DNA of 64,000 nt, taken from positions 57,799,869 to 57,863,868 of the forward strand of contig NC_046683.1 in NCBI RefSeq assembly GCF_009870125.1, written 5' to 3'. Source of the DNA: Drosophila pseudoobscura (lineage: Eukaryota; Arthropoda; Insecta; Diptera; Drosophilidae). This document shows, one piece after another, positions 1-11,668 of this stretch. The translations under genes were made by a program, and so were the position numbers. The first letter of the stretch is position 1; each line of letters begins with the position of its first letter. Below the pieces are notes generated by a model. It was given only the letters and a program-made list of their open reading frames with translations, had not been told where the DNA came from and ran no database searches.

Positions 1-991
1 TCCCTTTTGGCAACAGCCATGTCCTGCGCCAGCGTCGTCGTCGCCGTCGTCGTCGTCTGCTTCAATTTATGCGCGTAATCAATTTTACAAATGGCCTGCA
101 GGCGGCAAAGGCAGCCAGGCAGGCAGGTAGGCGTGGCATATGGTAGAGGCAGGCCAAACGAGAGAGCGAGAGAGAGAGCGAAAGAGACAGCAAGAGGCAG
201 AGAAATAAATTTATGCAATTTAGAATTTTCCGAGGGTCTGTCGGACTCTTGCACTCCACTCTAATACGCTCAGCTCCGCTCTCCTTCTCTCTGTCTCCCT
301 GTCTGTCTGTCTGTAGAGGGTGTACTGTACTCCACTGTAGTGTGCTGCATGTTTCAGTCAATGACTTTTACAGCCGAATGAGGCTGAAATCAATTAAAAT
401 CCATTTTGATTGCATTCTTGCAGACATGCAAATGGGAAATCATGTGCCACACCTTTCGCAAGCCCCCTAAAAAGTATGCTATGAAAAATGAGCACACATT
501 AAAAATCTACCAGGATTCGTGTCCCCGAGCCCCCACCCCACGCCACAAAAGCAAAACAATAGAGTCATTGTCAATGTCGTTAGCTCTGGGCTGGGGGTGG
601 TGCTGGGGGTGGGGGTGGGGGGGTGTGTCTGTTCTCGGCTATATTTCACTTTAATGCCGCCTCGCGGAGGCGCCTCCTCCTTTGGGGCGGGGGGGGGCCT
701 ACAAGTAGGTGGAATGAAAAATGACAACATTGCCAGGCGCCAAATTGCCAAAGACGTTAAATGAAATATTTAAGTAAACAAAAAGATGGAGGGAGAGGGA
801 CAAAAAGAGAGAGAGAGGGGGATAGAGAGGGGTGCTGAGGGGACTGTTGAAATTGCATAATTTTTTTGGGTAATTGTTTCAGACATGAATTTATGCCTCA
901 ATTTTTGTGGCATGCCTGTGGCAAGCTCTCCTTTGAGTGTCCTTCGATCGCTCAGAAGAATCTCCTCCTTCCTTCCCTTCGTTGACTCTTT

Positions 992-1036
992 GGGGGCTTA
1001 CCTATAAAGAAAGAGAGTGCAGAAAATACGGGAATT
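992..1036 (-). promoter_or_regulatory. candidate recursive splice (ratchet) site 4
   Basis: Read on the minus strand, a CTAAT branch-like motif and a pyrimidine-rich run (CTCTCTTTCTTTATAG) end in AG at 1003-1002 and are followed at once by GTAAGC at 1001-996. Acceptor and donor are fused with no exon between, the arrangement of Drosophila zero-nucleotide exons. It is the weakest pyrimidine tract of the four but keeps the spacing, about 13.8 kb from the previous site. Confidence 0.5.
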
Positions 1037-3311
1037 AGTGATGATTTATCAACAGTTGAGGTGCCAGAGGTTAGAGGTCACAGCAATGACGGCGGGGCGG
1101 GGATGTAAGAGTTTGTTGCCCAACAATTATGTAAAAATCTATTTGATGCCCCAGATTAGGGGCTGGTGCCACGCCCCACACACAGATTGATTATGACATA
1201 TTCGGCCCCTCTTCGGCCCCCTTCGAAGCCCGTGGGGCCCCAAACCCAAGGGCGGGGGAGATACCAGAGAAGAGACCCGCTCCCGCACAAAAAGCGAGCC
1301 GCAGAGGGGGAAAGGGGCGCCAAGTTTGCATTTGACACATGGGGCACGCGGCGGGGGGGGGCAAAAACTTTCGAGCATCACATCACATGGCACCGCAGAG
1401 GGAGATACAGATACAAATATTGACGATGATGATGACGATGATGCTCTGCCCTTGAATGTGCCACTGAAATGTGGCAGGCGCGTGTGGGCGCTGGCTGCCT
1501 GGCCTGGCCTGGCCGGGGCCTAAAATCATTTCATTTCATTTCGTTGCGCGTCCGTTTTTGTGGGGATTTTGGGGCAAACAATGGAAACAATTCGTGGTCC
1601 TTGGTGGCCCAGAAATAGCCAAAGGACAAAGGGAAAGGCGCTGCCAGCCACGCCCACAAGTTAGCTATACTTGCGGGTTGATTGGGCCTCCAAGGACTCG
1701 CCACAGGACTCCAAATCTGGTGCATACATATAGTCCTTCCTTCCCTCCAGGGTATCCCCGTGGCCGACTACCGTCTCTTTCCAGTTTCTTTTGTTCGGTT
1801 GTTGCCCCGCACTTAAGACCGTCATCAGCATTTCTCATGGATCCCCCCCAACCCCCTCCGCATTCCTCAGTCCATTTTGCATGCCCCAGCGATTTCTTGT
1901 TGTGCCTCGAATGTTTAATTTAGCCCGAGTGTCCATCGCCTTGGTGGAGCTTGGAGCTGGGAGCTCTTCAAACATTTACATGTTATGCTTGCCCCGCCCT
2001 GCCGCTGGCGGGGCCAAGGCCAAAAGGGATAGAGCATTAGTCCTCGCCAGTGTCCCCCCCCCCCCTTGCCCTCCCCGGGCAACCCCGAGAGGCTCTTTGG
2101 GTTACTTTTAAATTAATTATGCGCTTAATTGTCTAATTATTGCACAGCAACAAAGCCAACAAAAGAGGTAAAATCTATCAAAGAGACAGAGAGACAGAGA
2201 GAATTCCCGAGAATAGTTTGCCTCGGGAGTTTCCACCGAGTCTACCCATGAAATATCGTACTTTTTGCAGAGCACCGAGCCGAGGATATTTTGGTACCTC
2301 GACTGCCTTGAGGGGGTGTCCCTTTTGTCCTTCGTCGGAGACCTAAAATGCCGGATTGAGTCCGCTCTTTATTTGATCATTTTCAGGCTATTTATATTTT
2401 ACACCTGCCCAAGCCCTGCCTCCTCTTTACACCCACAACTCTCCCACTCTCCCTCTCCCCCTCCACCCGCCTCTGCTCTCCACGCATGCGATGCGTGTTG
2501 AAAGTTTTCCCCAAAGATTTTCCAAAAACAAAAGTTCAAGGTGGCTACTGGCAGGAAAATGTATGTATGATCCTCCACCCTCCCCCCACACCCCTCCCCC
2601 CTCTCCGGGGCGCTCATTAAAAAGGGGTGCGAGAGGCGTAATAAAAGATGAGATTACATACGAAAAAGAAAAGAAGAAAACGCTCGCCCCACGGCGGTGG
2701 CGTCTGTGAATAATTTGTTAAAATTAAGCCCCAGCCGCAAGGGCGTTTCCAGCACTCTAATGATATACGAGTATACCGTTGGAATATGCCACCATCTTTC
2801 ACATCTTGCCACAGAGCGGCGGCGGGGAGGGGAGGAGCGTAGGGGAGGGGAGGGGAGGGGCATTTGCCGTGGGTGACATAAAAATATTATAAATGTAAAT
2901 GGCAAACGCCGCTGTTGTCGTCGTCGACGGAGCACATTTCTCATGTGCGGGAAGGAAAACAAAAAGGACTTTGTACAGCGAAGAAGGAGCTCGAGAAAGG
3001 GGGCGCCAAAGGGGGCCAAAGGGGGGGGAGCACATGTGCTGCCAGACAAAGCCTCGAGCCATGGAAGCGGAAAGTTTTCGTGTGGCAAGCGTCCAAGCAG
3101 ATTTATTTGAAAGTTATCGAAGCGCTTATCGGTAATCGCTAGTCGGTAATCGATTAATATTGGAAATACTCAAAGATACAAACATCTGGAATGTATCTTG
3201 TATCTTTTAATCCCCTTTTCTGCTCTCCCCCTCTCCTGCTTTTCCTCACGCATCGAAAAAATCAACATAAAAAATAATGTAGTCGACTTTTGCGCGTCAT
3301 GTAGTTGTATC

Positions 3312-3344
3312 TGTGTGTGTGCGTGTGTGTGTGTGTGTGTGTGT
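3312..3344. repeat. (GT)n microsatellite
   Basis: A nearly pure GT run with one GC interruption near its start. Confidence 0.95.
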
Positions 3345-3978
3345 TGCACAGGTGAAGAGCAACGCGCGTGCCACAAGCCGTGTGACAAGCTGTCATTGTT
3401 TTTTCTGTGCCACGTCCTCGTTTCGTTTTTTGTGTGTGCCGCTTGCCACGGCATCCCTTTTCGGCTTTACATGCCTCTCAACAAGTTGCACACACGTTGC
3501 CACGTTGTACTAATAAGTTAATAGATCCTCTTGTGCCCCCCCCCCCCTTCGCCCACCCTCTCTGCCTCTCTTTTCCTCTTGACAAATTGGTAGTAAAAAA
3601 AAAAAGGAAGAACGAACGCCGCCCCGAAATAAAATTAGATTTTCTACGTGCCACGAAAAAGTTGCAAGCTTCGGCAAAAGGTTCTCCTTGAGGGAGAATT
3701 TATGGCGCAAAATTCGAGAGAAAGTCTAGCAGCGAGCGAAGGTCGAACTGGGCCACAAGGAGGGGCGGGGCGGGGCGGGGTAGGAGGGGCGTTCGTTAAT
3801 AATATAAAGATTTCCCGCACTGGCAGACGACAGCTCAAGGTCTCTGCTCAGTTCTCTTTGGTTCCTTTTGTTACTCTGCGAATCGCATCATTGATGGCCG
3901 ACGGTCCAATAAATTTCAATACTCAAAGCCCAAACAATGCCGCAAGGATTTCAATGAAGTTGCCACTTTTATCGCAGG

Positions 3979-4014
<36 letters not shown>
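3979..4014. repeat. (CA)n microsatellite
   Basis: A pure CA run of about 17 units. Confidence 0.95.
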
Positions 4015-4018
<4 letters not shown>

Positions 4019-4977
4019 CATAGGCATCAGCATATGTGTATTATGGATGGCCGAGCAGCGATTGCCTAGGCATTGGCCCCCCCAGGACCAAGGACTTTCG
4101 GCCTGGATGCTGCGGCAGCTGCTGATAAGCCACGTTATGCTACGATTTATCCTTTATCTTTTGGCTTGAGGTGGGAGCCCAAAGGGGGGGGGCGGGGAGG
4201 GGGGTGGGAAAGGATTACAGTGCCTCCCGTGCCTGCCACTGCCACTGCCACTGTTTCCATCAATAATTTATGAAACGCTTTTCATATTTATGACAGACAC
4301 GCGTGCTCTCCTCCACACACGCCCCAACCCCAACCCCAACCCCCTCTCAAGTGTGAATATTTATGCTCCAAGGACTGCTCTATCCTATCCTTTATAAAGA
4401 GCTAAAGTTCTTCCACTTCTCCTTTGCTGTGCTTAAAAATTAGCTCAGCAATTTATCATAGTCCTGGCTGGCAGGACAATGGCTAGCCGGACGATACGAT
4501 AGTTGCCACATTAGGGGCAAGGACATCGCCATCATGGCATGATGGACAAATGATGGCAATCTAATGATAATCGCAAATGGAATCATAATGGAAGGAAAAC
4601 AAGGGCTCCCCTACCCTCTCCCCCCACCCCCCCCTCCCAACGAGGGAGCAGAAAAAACTTTTGCCTATTTAAATATTCAAAGGATAAGCTCTCTTCCCGC
4701 TCAGAGCACAGCAGAGCACAGCAGAGTCCTTTTCACAGATTGTAGATTGCCTTTTATTGGCATAAATTGTTATGTCTTTTGCGAATTGTTTACTCGCTCG
4801 GCAAAGCCATCCGTCGAAGGGATCCAGAAATCTTTTATTTTCTGACACAAGGAGTTATACATGTCATATATTTTCTGTGCCACTCAGTCCAGTGTTAGCC
4901 AGTAATCCATAGATTGGAGTCTGGGGTGCACCCGTGGAGCACAACCCTATTGTTGCTCGTCATTTGCAGTGCCCACT

Positions 4978-5440
4978 GTACCACATTGTCATCGGCAATC
5001 ACACGAAAGCAGCCCATGCAGCCGTTCTCTCTCTTGTCTTCATCTCGCGCCCATAATAAAATAATACAAGGTGGTCCGCTCCCGCTACGCGCTCCCTCTG
5101 CGGGTCTTATTCTGCTTAAAGCACCAGCAAACTTCGTTCTTCTCCCGCTCTCTCATCAAAGCAGTCTCAGTAGTGCGGAGCGTAAAATAAGACCCGAAAG
5201 AGGGCTAGCTTGCATAATTTCATCAGGCTCGCGCCTTGCCTTCGCTCTCTCGATCTGTCGTGCTCTTGCCCGAGGCCGTTCTCTCTGTGTCTTCATCTCG
5301 CGCCTTTCTTTCCTACGCTCTCCCTCTCTCGATCTGTCGTACTCGTGCTCGAAGCCTCCCTTGAATTAGGGCACGAAGACGAGCACTTCGGCCTCGGTTT
5401 CTGTTTCGGGTTCGGACCCTTAATCCCTGCCCTTAATCTA
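4978..5440 (-). repeat. dispersed repeat family B, copy 1
   Basis: On the minus strand this block matches 37955-38259 over several hundred bases. Shared pieces include a segment ending in CAATGTGGTACA, an AATAAAACCCG-like segment next to a GAAGAACGAAG segment, and a roughly 90 bp internal unit (TCTCGCGCCTTTCTTTCC, CTCTCGATCTGTCG, CGAAGCC) that is itself duplicated here at about 5215-5275 and 5295-5365. The family is unidentified. The ACA end and the AATAAA-like motif would suit a solo LTR, but I could not establish the other end or a target duplication. Confidence 0.7.
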
Positions 5441-7864
5441 TAGTTCTGCCGCTATATATTAGCCCAAACAACCATCGACTTATCATTGAATAGATCGCCG
5501 ACTACGCGGCTGAAGCGGCTGAAGCCCCGTGGCTCAACAGCTCCATGTTTTTTTGGCCAGGAAATGCCACCATTAAAATGTACAATCCATGCACCTTCCA
5601 CTTGTTTTTATGTTGTTTGAGGAGCGGAAGTTTTCATTTTTGATGTGAAAATGTGAAAATTAATCACAAAACAGGAAAAGGCGCAGCGCCGTACGTGACT
5701 AGAACCCCCCACCCCCTTCGACCCTCCCCCGCCAGCGAGTCCTTTGGAGTCATTCCAATTTATTTGGCAAACTTTTCACGCTTTCCAAGCAATTTCCCAC
5801 CCTTCCGCCCTTCCGCCCGCCCCCGTCTTGTGCCGAACACTCACTCTCTGTCTCTGACCCCTAAGTGACCTTATTACACACTTCTGTTGCTGTTTCTGTT
5901 TCAGTTCAGGCTAAAAATATATATATAAATACCCTCGTCGTCGGGATATGCTCGCGATATTTCGGTTCTCATTGCCGCTGATGACATTTATTCCGGCACG
6001 CGATGTCAATTAGCATTCCCAGCTGAAATACGGCTGCTACGAGAGACGCACTCGCTATCCGGCCAGGAAAGCCGGGGAAGACCAGAGGAAAAACCAGTGG
6101 AAAAATGCTGCCCGGCCTGAATTTGTGTGAAAAACAAAAAAAAACAAACAAAAACATTGGATATTTGGTGGCAAAATTCTTGTACACAATGTGGGAAATG
6201 TTTGCCTAGGGCTTTTTTGTTGCATTTGCCACCAGTGGCAGCAGTGCCACCCTGCCACCACCTGCATGGGATACTCGAATGTCCGAGAGTCGGAAATTTA
6301 CACGCCCGTTAATTGACAAAGGCCTGGCACCCGTTCGCCGTGTGGCACTGGACTACCGTGCGTATGTGTAATAGGAGCCCCAAATCGGGCACCAAAGTGG
6401 AGCTGCGGCGGGGGATGGGGGGCGGGGGATGGGGGGGGAGACCACAAATCTCGAATGTCAAATGCCTTGAGTGACATTTGTATTGATTAGTAAATGCGAT
6501 TAATCATGGCTTTCTGTGTGCTTCGGTTGCACGTGGGCTCGTGTGGCATGTGGCATGTGGCATGCAGCACATTACGCATACGAAAAGATAACAAAAATGA
6601 GTAGCATTCGGTGGAATTTTCTATCGAAATACCAGACTTTGTCTCTGTCTTTGTCCTGGCCATGTATACGATATATTTATACGATATATGTGTATGGAAT
6701 TACTTGAGATAAATCTCTCGACGTGTTGGTGTCCACCTGTCTGCCTCCTGCCACATCTGTGGCACCCAATTTTGGGCCCTGGAGGATATATGGATATTGA
6801 ATTAACGAACAGACAAGACAGCCTGCTGTTTGTTCTCATTCCTCGACTGCCTGCCTCTTCTTCTGTGGGAAGTCTTTCGATTAGCACTCGATAATGACGT
6901 CACCGAGTGACCCACATCGAAGAAGAAAGACTGAAAAGTTTCCGTCCGTCCGTTTCCCATATTGAAAGTAAATGTCCAACAGCTGCTGCGAATAGTTAAC
7001 GCACAAAACAGCTGCTGTAGCCGATAAAAATCAGAGCGAGAGAGCGAGCGGGAGAGCGGCAGAGCGGGAGAGCGAGAGAGACAATAACTAAAACACGTTC
7101 GACACGTTCGGCGGCGGCGGCGGCGGCGACGGCGGAGAGAGAGACAGCTGCTCGAGAGCTAAACAAGTTGTGACCCAATTTCGCTCTCGACTCAAAATAT
7201 TATAATGGGCACTCAGTCATCTGCCCGACACTCGATACCCGCTGCCCGCTACCTCCTCTGCCCGCTACCTCCTCTGCCCTCTGCCCTGCCAATCATTTCA
7301 CTTTCAAGCTCCTGTATTGTACTTCCTATTGTGCTTCGGGGTTCGGCTTCGGCTTCGGTGCCCCTCCCCCTCCTCCTCCTCTGCCTAATTGGCCTGTAAG
7401 CGAGCTTGTGCCTTTCTTTGGGGCTAATTAATTAGCCAAGCTAATCATACACAACTGTGGACAGAAGAGCACTCGACGCCAATCAAAGCAATTCAATACC
7501 CCCCTACCCCCTCTCAACCCGCCTCTCGGGCAGGAGAGCTTTGAGTGGGAGAGAGTGGAACAGCAACAGCAACAGCAACAGCTGCAACTGTTACTCTAAA
7601 TAGGTGTCAAGTTCAAAAAGCTCTTGACAAATCAAATGCAGACAGGCAGACAGAGAGAGAGAGAGAGACAGAGCGCACTAATGCGGGCAGAGGCATAAGC
7701 AGAGGCATAAGCAGAGGCATAGGCAGAGGCTTATGCATGTGTGTGCGTGTGTGTTTATGCAGATAAGCCACCAAGCATGCGATCGAATATGCTTCGCTCT
7801 CTGCCTCTCCATCTCCCTCGCGCCTTGGGCTTCAATTCGGTTGCGGGTCCGCCTACACCCACTC
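5441..7864. other. intronic non-coding stretch
   Basis: No gene recognised. It contains GA runs (7033-7150), a GGC repeat at about 7110-7130, and CAACAG and AGAGGCATA microrepeats (about 7560-7740) just ahead of the tRNA gene. Confidence 0.6.
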
Positions 7865-7937
7865 GGGGATGTAGCTCAGATGGTAGAGCGCTCGCTTAGC
7901 ATGTGAGAGGTACGGGGATCGATGCCCCGCATCTCCA
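7865..7937 (+). tRNA. tRNA-Ala-AGC: tRNA-Ala (AGC)
   Basis: A complete 73-nt cloverleaf. The acceptor arm GGGGATG pairs with CATCTCC (one G-U) and has discriminator A at 7937. The D arm is GCTC/GAGC, the anticodon arm CTCGC/GTGAG with loop TTAGCAT (anticodon AGC), and the T arm CGGGG/CCCCG. The A-box and B-box promoter sequences are intact and a T5 run follows, so it should be transcribed by RNA polymerase III. There is no intron. It lies inside the nmo intron, on the opposite strand to nmo. Confidence 0.98.
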
Positions 7938-7942
7938 ATGGG

Positions 7943-7957
7943 TTTTTCTTCTTTTTT
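7943..7957 (+). terminator. Pol III terminator of tRNA-Ala
   Basis: A T5 run begins 6 nt after the tRNA and a T6 run follows a few bases later, the normal RNA polymerase III stop with a back-up. Confidence 0.85.
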
Positions 7958-8160
7958 ATTCTTCTTTTTTTTTTGCGTAAAATATATTTTAAGAGTAAGA
8001 TTTGGCAAATTTTGCTAGTTTTCATATTCGTTGGGGGGACTCGTTTGAGTCTTTGTGGGATTTGAAGAATTTTTGCTCATTTTTCAACAGAAAACATAGT
8101 TTTTATATAGTTTATTTATGGGGATGGTGGTGAAATGCTTTCAGTACCGATTTTCCCTGA

Positions 8161-8416
8161 AGATCTGATCACTCAGCTTTCCCCTTAGGTGGCGGTGCCG
8201 CACAGGAATCTAGTGTATTACGCCACTCAATGCCCCAGAAAAGAGGCCAAAACAAATACATAGCGGCTCTGCCAGTACCAATCGAAAGTAAACCCCCCCT
8301 TGACGAAGGGCGAGGCCCATATCCCTCAGATCTGGCACAGCCCCTACGATGCCAGCCAGTACTCCTCGTATCCCTTCTATGTCGATGTCGAGTCCTGGAA
8401 TCCGTTCCCTAGTTGA
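8161..8416 (+). pseudogene. coding-like fragment with a one-base frameshift, unidentified
   Basis: From just after a stop at 8158-8160 an open frame runs to a C7 run at 8293-8299 and reads as ordinary protein (pieces such as HSMPQKRGQNKYIAALPVPI). If one C is skipped the reading continues in the next frame with equally ordinary, aromatic-rich protein (IPQIWHSPYDASQYSSYPFY, then DVESWNPFPS) to TGA at 8414-8416. Neither part is low complexity, unlike the surrounding DNA. It resembles the last exon of a gene; a pyrimidine-rich AG at 8186-8188 could have been its acceptor. I do not recognise the family. It could be a relic, a nested gene with a sequencing error in the homopolymer, or the edge of a segment duplicated together with the neighbouring tRNA. 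Confidence 0.45.
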
Positions 8417-10276
8417 TTTGGCGGCCATCGCCATTATTTGCAGGCTCTTTAAAGAATGTTTTCACTCTTTTTCAATCGAGAGCCGAGCAGAGGCGCCTTT
8501 CACTGGACATCCCGTGGCTCGTGGCTCGTGGCTGGTATCTCGAGTTTTCAGTTCAGTTTTCCCAGCACTTGAGCCAAGGACAAAAGGCCTTAAAATCATA
8601 AAAATGGGCGCATTGCAGCATTAAAAAACAAAAAAAAAAAAAAACAGGAAAAAAGGGTACAAAAATGAAATGGGGGGGAAAAGGATAAAGAGCTGCAGGA
8701 AAAAGCCAAGCAGAAAAAGAGAAATCACGAATGCGTCATAAAAACTTTGCACATCAATGCGTCGAGGAAAGGAGGGGGGGTGCAGAGGGTGCATGGCGGA
8801 AGGAAGGGTATCCCAAGGGTCGAGTCACGGGGGGAGGGGGGAAGAGAGAGACAGATAGATAGCGAGGGCCATTCGAGGCAGAACCATCTCTAAAAAGTTC
8901 TGGGGCAGAAACAGAGAGCGAGAGAGAAGGGGAGAGAGAGAGAAAAATAGTACCATATAAAAATTACAGAAATTCCCCTCTTCGGGTCTTCTGCTCTTTT
9001 GGCCAAGAAGTGAAGGAAGCCACTTGAAAATCCAGCTAAAAGAAGTGGCCAATGAAAGGATGAATCAAGAGAGCGGCAATGGGATGGGGCACGGGGCACG
9101 GGGGGCACGGGGCACCAGGGGTTGTGGTTGCTGTAGCTGCTGACCAAATAGCTCCCTGGTTTGGGTCAGGCCAGAAAGTACGAAACGTTTTTATTGCAAT
9201 TTTTCGCTGCCTCTCTCTCTCTTGTGCTGTCTGCTGCCTGCCGCCTGCCACATCCCCTGCAGCCTCATTTGTTGATGGATTAGTCAAAGTGCAACGCAGC
9301 GGCAGGCTGGGGCAGGTTGGGGCAGGTTGGCAGAAGGTTGCAGCAGCCAGAGCAGCAGGAGCATTTCCTCATTTGCCTGTGGCCACGCAATTTTACTGCG
9401 GCACTCCATGCCCTCCTGCAGCATGAAGAGAAACAGAGACAAAGAGAGACGGAGAGGGGGAGAAGGAGAGGGGGAGAAGGAGAGGGAGAAGAGCCTTGCA
9501 ACATTTCTCCTCCTGCTGCTCATTTTGGCATCATTAAAGCCTTCAGTTACAGCATTTTTCTACCTCTTGCCACATGCCACTTGCCACTTGCCCCCCTTGC
9601 CTGCTTTGCTGTTCTGCCTCCTGGCCTCCTTCGTTTCTTGCTCGTTTTTTGTTGCACGCACAGCACAAAATTTTGATTGATGATTGAATGCAGCAACAGC
9701 AGTGGCAGTGGCAGTGGCAACAACAACAACAACAACATCTCATGTGCAACAGCTGCTTAATGATTAAGCAAGAGGCAAGCAAGCAGCAAAGAAGCAAAAA
9801 CACCAAAAAGGAAGCAGACTCCACTTTTTCCAACCTTACAAAGGCCTCGAAAACCGACGCTGAATCGAGTCCGAACGAACTGCCAAAATAATACCAAAAT
9901 CATGCACACGACATGAACGGAAACGGGTATACTACTGGTCGGAATTATATAGAAGAGGTAGGCACATAGGTATCGTGATAGTTTCCTAGGAAATGGTTCG
10001 AATTTTCTTGATTTTATGGATACCCCGGGTTGCTATTTGGGAATAGAGAAACAGAGAGACTGCAGTTTTCTAGTATTTCTAGTATTTCTAACCCGCTTTA
10101 TCCTCCATTCTTTTCTGGACGTTGATATGCAATGACGGCACCTTTAAGAGGCCCAATTGATACCAAGCCGAGGCCTGTAGTGCAGCCCAAAGCCCGCCCA
10201 AACGACTGAGGGGCGCTGCCGCATGACGCGCGACGCTAAAAGAACTAATAATGCATTCAAAACATTAATACTAATA

Positions 10277-10552
10277 CTAGCTACAAGAAAGGTGTGCTAA
10301 CATTAGGGATTTCAGAGGAGGAAGCGCATTAGTTGTGGGTATAATTACGGTAGAGGGAATTATAATCCAAGCACAAGACCCTAAACGGTTCAGGCCGGGA
10401 ATAACTGGATCTACAAAACGGAAAGAACAATGGTAAATAGTTTCCAGTGGATCTAATGGGTAGTCTATGCGGCTCAATAAGTCAGGGCTATCCACGGCAC
10501 CCAGGATCACCCGAAGGATGAAAGACCATTCTGCTAGGGCTAGAAGGTAACC
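10277..10552 (-). other. non-repetitive open frame without ATG, unidentified
   Basis: The minus strand is open for about 91 codons after a TGA, with unbiased composition (for example DYPLDPLETIYHCSF), in a window where other long frames are simple repeats. There is no ATG start or recognisable domain. It may be a decayed transposon or gene piece, or chance. Confidence 0.2.
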
Positions 10553-11610
10553 TCAATCTCTCATTCGAAGGCTTACAGTCCCTCCAAATGCTTAAATCAA
10601 AAATTAAAGTCAAGAACCCTCCTTAACCAATTCTAATGCTCACAATTATGCTGGTCTGCTCAAAGCCTGATGTTTCTTTATAAATTTCAAAGGATTCTGC
10701 ACATTTCCAGTACCTGAGCGTTAAAAGAGATTCTTTGGATAAAAATGCTTTGGGAAATTGCGTAAAACCTGGGACGCTTGGTATTTAATGAACGAAGCAA
10801 ACACCCCCCGAACCCCCCCAACCCCCAAACCCCCCCCCCCACCTGACCAGCCCAGGGCCAACAGCGCCCACGCTCTCGTTTATTCTAGTATTTTTAGCAT
10901 TTCAAATGGAAGCTTTTTATCTGTGGAAAATATTATTATTGTTGTAATTTTTTTGTGATTTTCCAAGAGGGGTCCTTCAGTGCTTTGTCGCCTGCCCCGA
11001 AGGAACACAAGAACAAAGTGTTTGCAGGGAGCACGGTGCGGGGCGGGGGGCGGCAGGTATTTGCTTAAACTTTAGTAATTTTGATTATAAAAGCCTGAAA
11101 ATGAAGTCAGTTTTTGGGGCAGGAAAAGCACTCGTAGTGCATGTTGTGTTTCCATTAAATGGAAATATATTTTCTTCCCCCCCCCCCTCCCCTCTCGATT
11201 CGATATTACTCATACGCCCTGTGGCGCGGCGACGCTGCTCCTCGAAATTGAATTCCCAATTGGTGGAATTATCCTTTCTGACATTTATCGCTGACATTAA
11301 TTACTTTTGTCGATGTCCTCTGTCGACTGCCTGCTCTTTGACATTGGCTTTTGTTTTTTGTGTGTGTTTTCTCTGGCGTAATAGTCGTATGTTTTATATT
11401 CCATATTTGCTGTTAATTTATATTTGAAATAACGAACGCTTTTAGGTGATTGCGATTGTTTGATTTGTGTGCTTTTCTTTGGGGGTTTTTCCCTGGCCCG
11501 TTTTTGGGGTTTTCTTCACAATTTTAAGTGGGTTTTATTGTGGCTGCAACGTTTGGCAACCTGCTGTTTGGTAATCGGTTTAGGCCGTAAGCAATTTGGC
11601 AACTGCATCA

Positions 11611-11668
11611 CACACACACACACACCCAGACACACACACACACACACACACAGACACACAGACACTGT
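11611..11668. repeat. (CA)n microsatellite
   Basis: CA run interrupted by CCAGA and CAGA variants. Confidence 0.9.

Larger units (their letters stand above)
1..4960. other. intronic non-coding stretch with simple repeats
   Basis: No gene recognised. It is rich in GA/CT runs (for example about 130-200 and 780-835), G-rich and C-rich homopolymers, a GT tract at 3312-3344 and a CA tract at 3979-4014. A ratchet-like splice site lies at about 990-1030. AT-rich blocks between the repeats could be enhancers, but I cannot assign factors. Confidence 0.6.
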
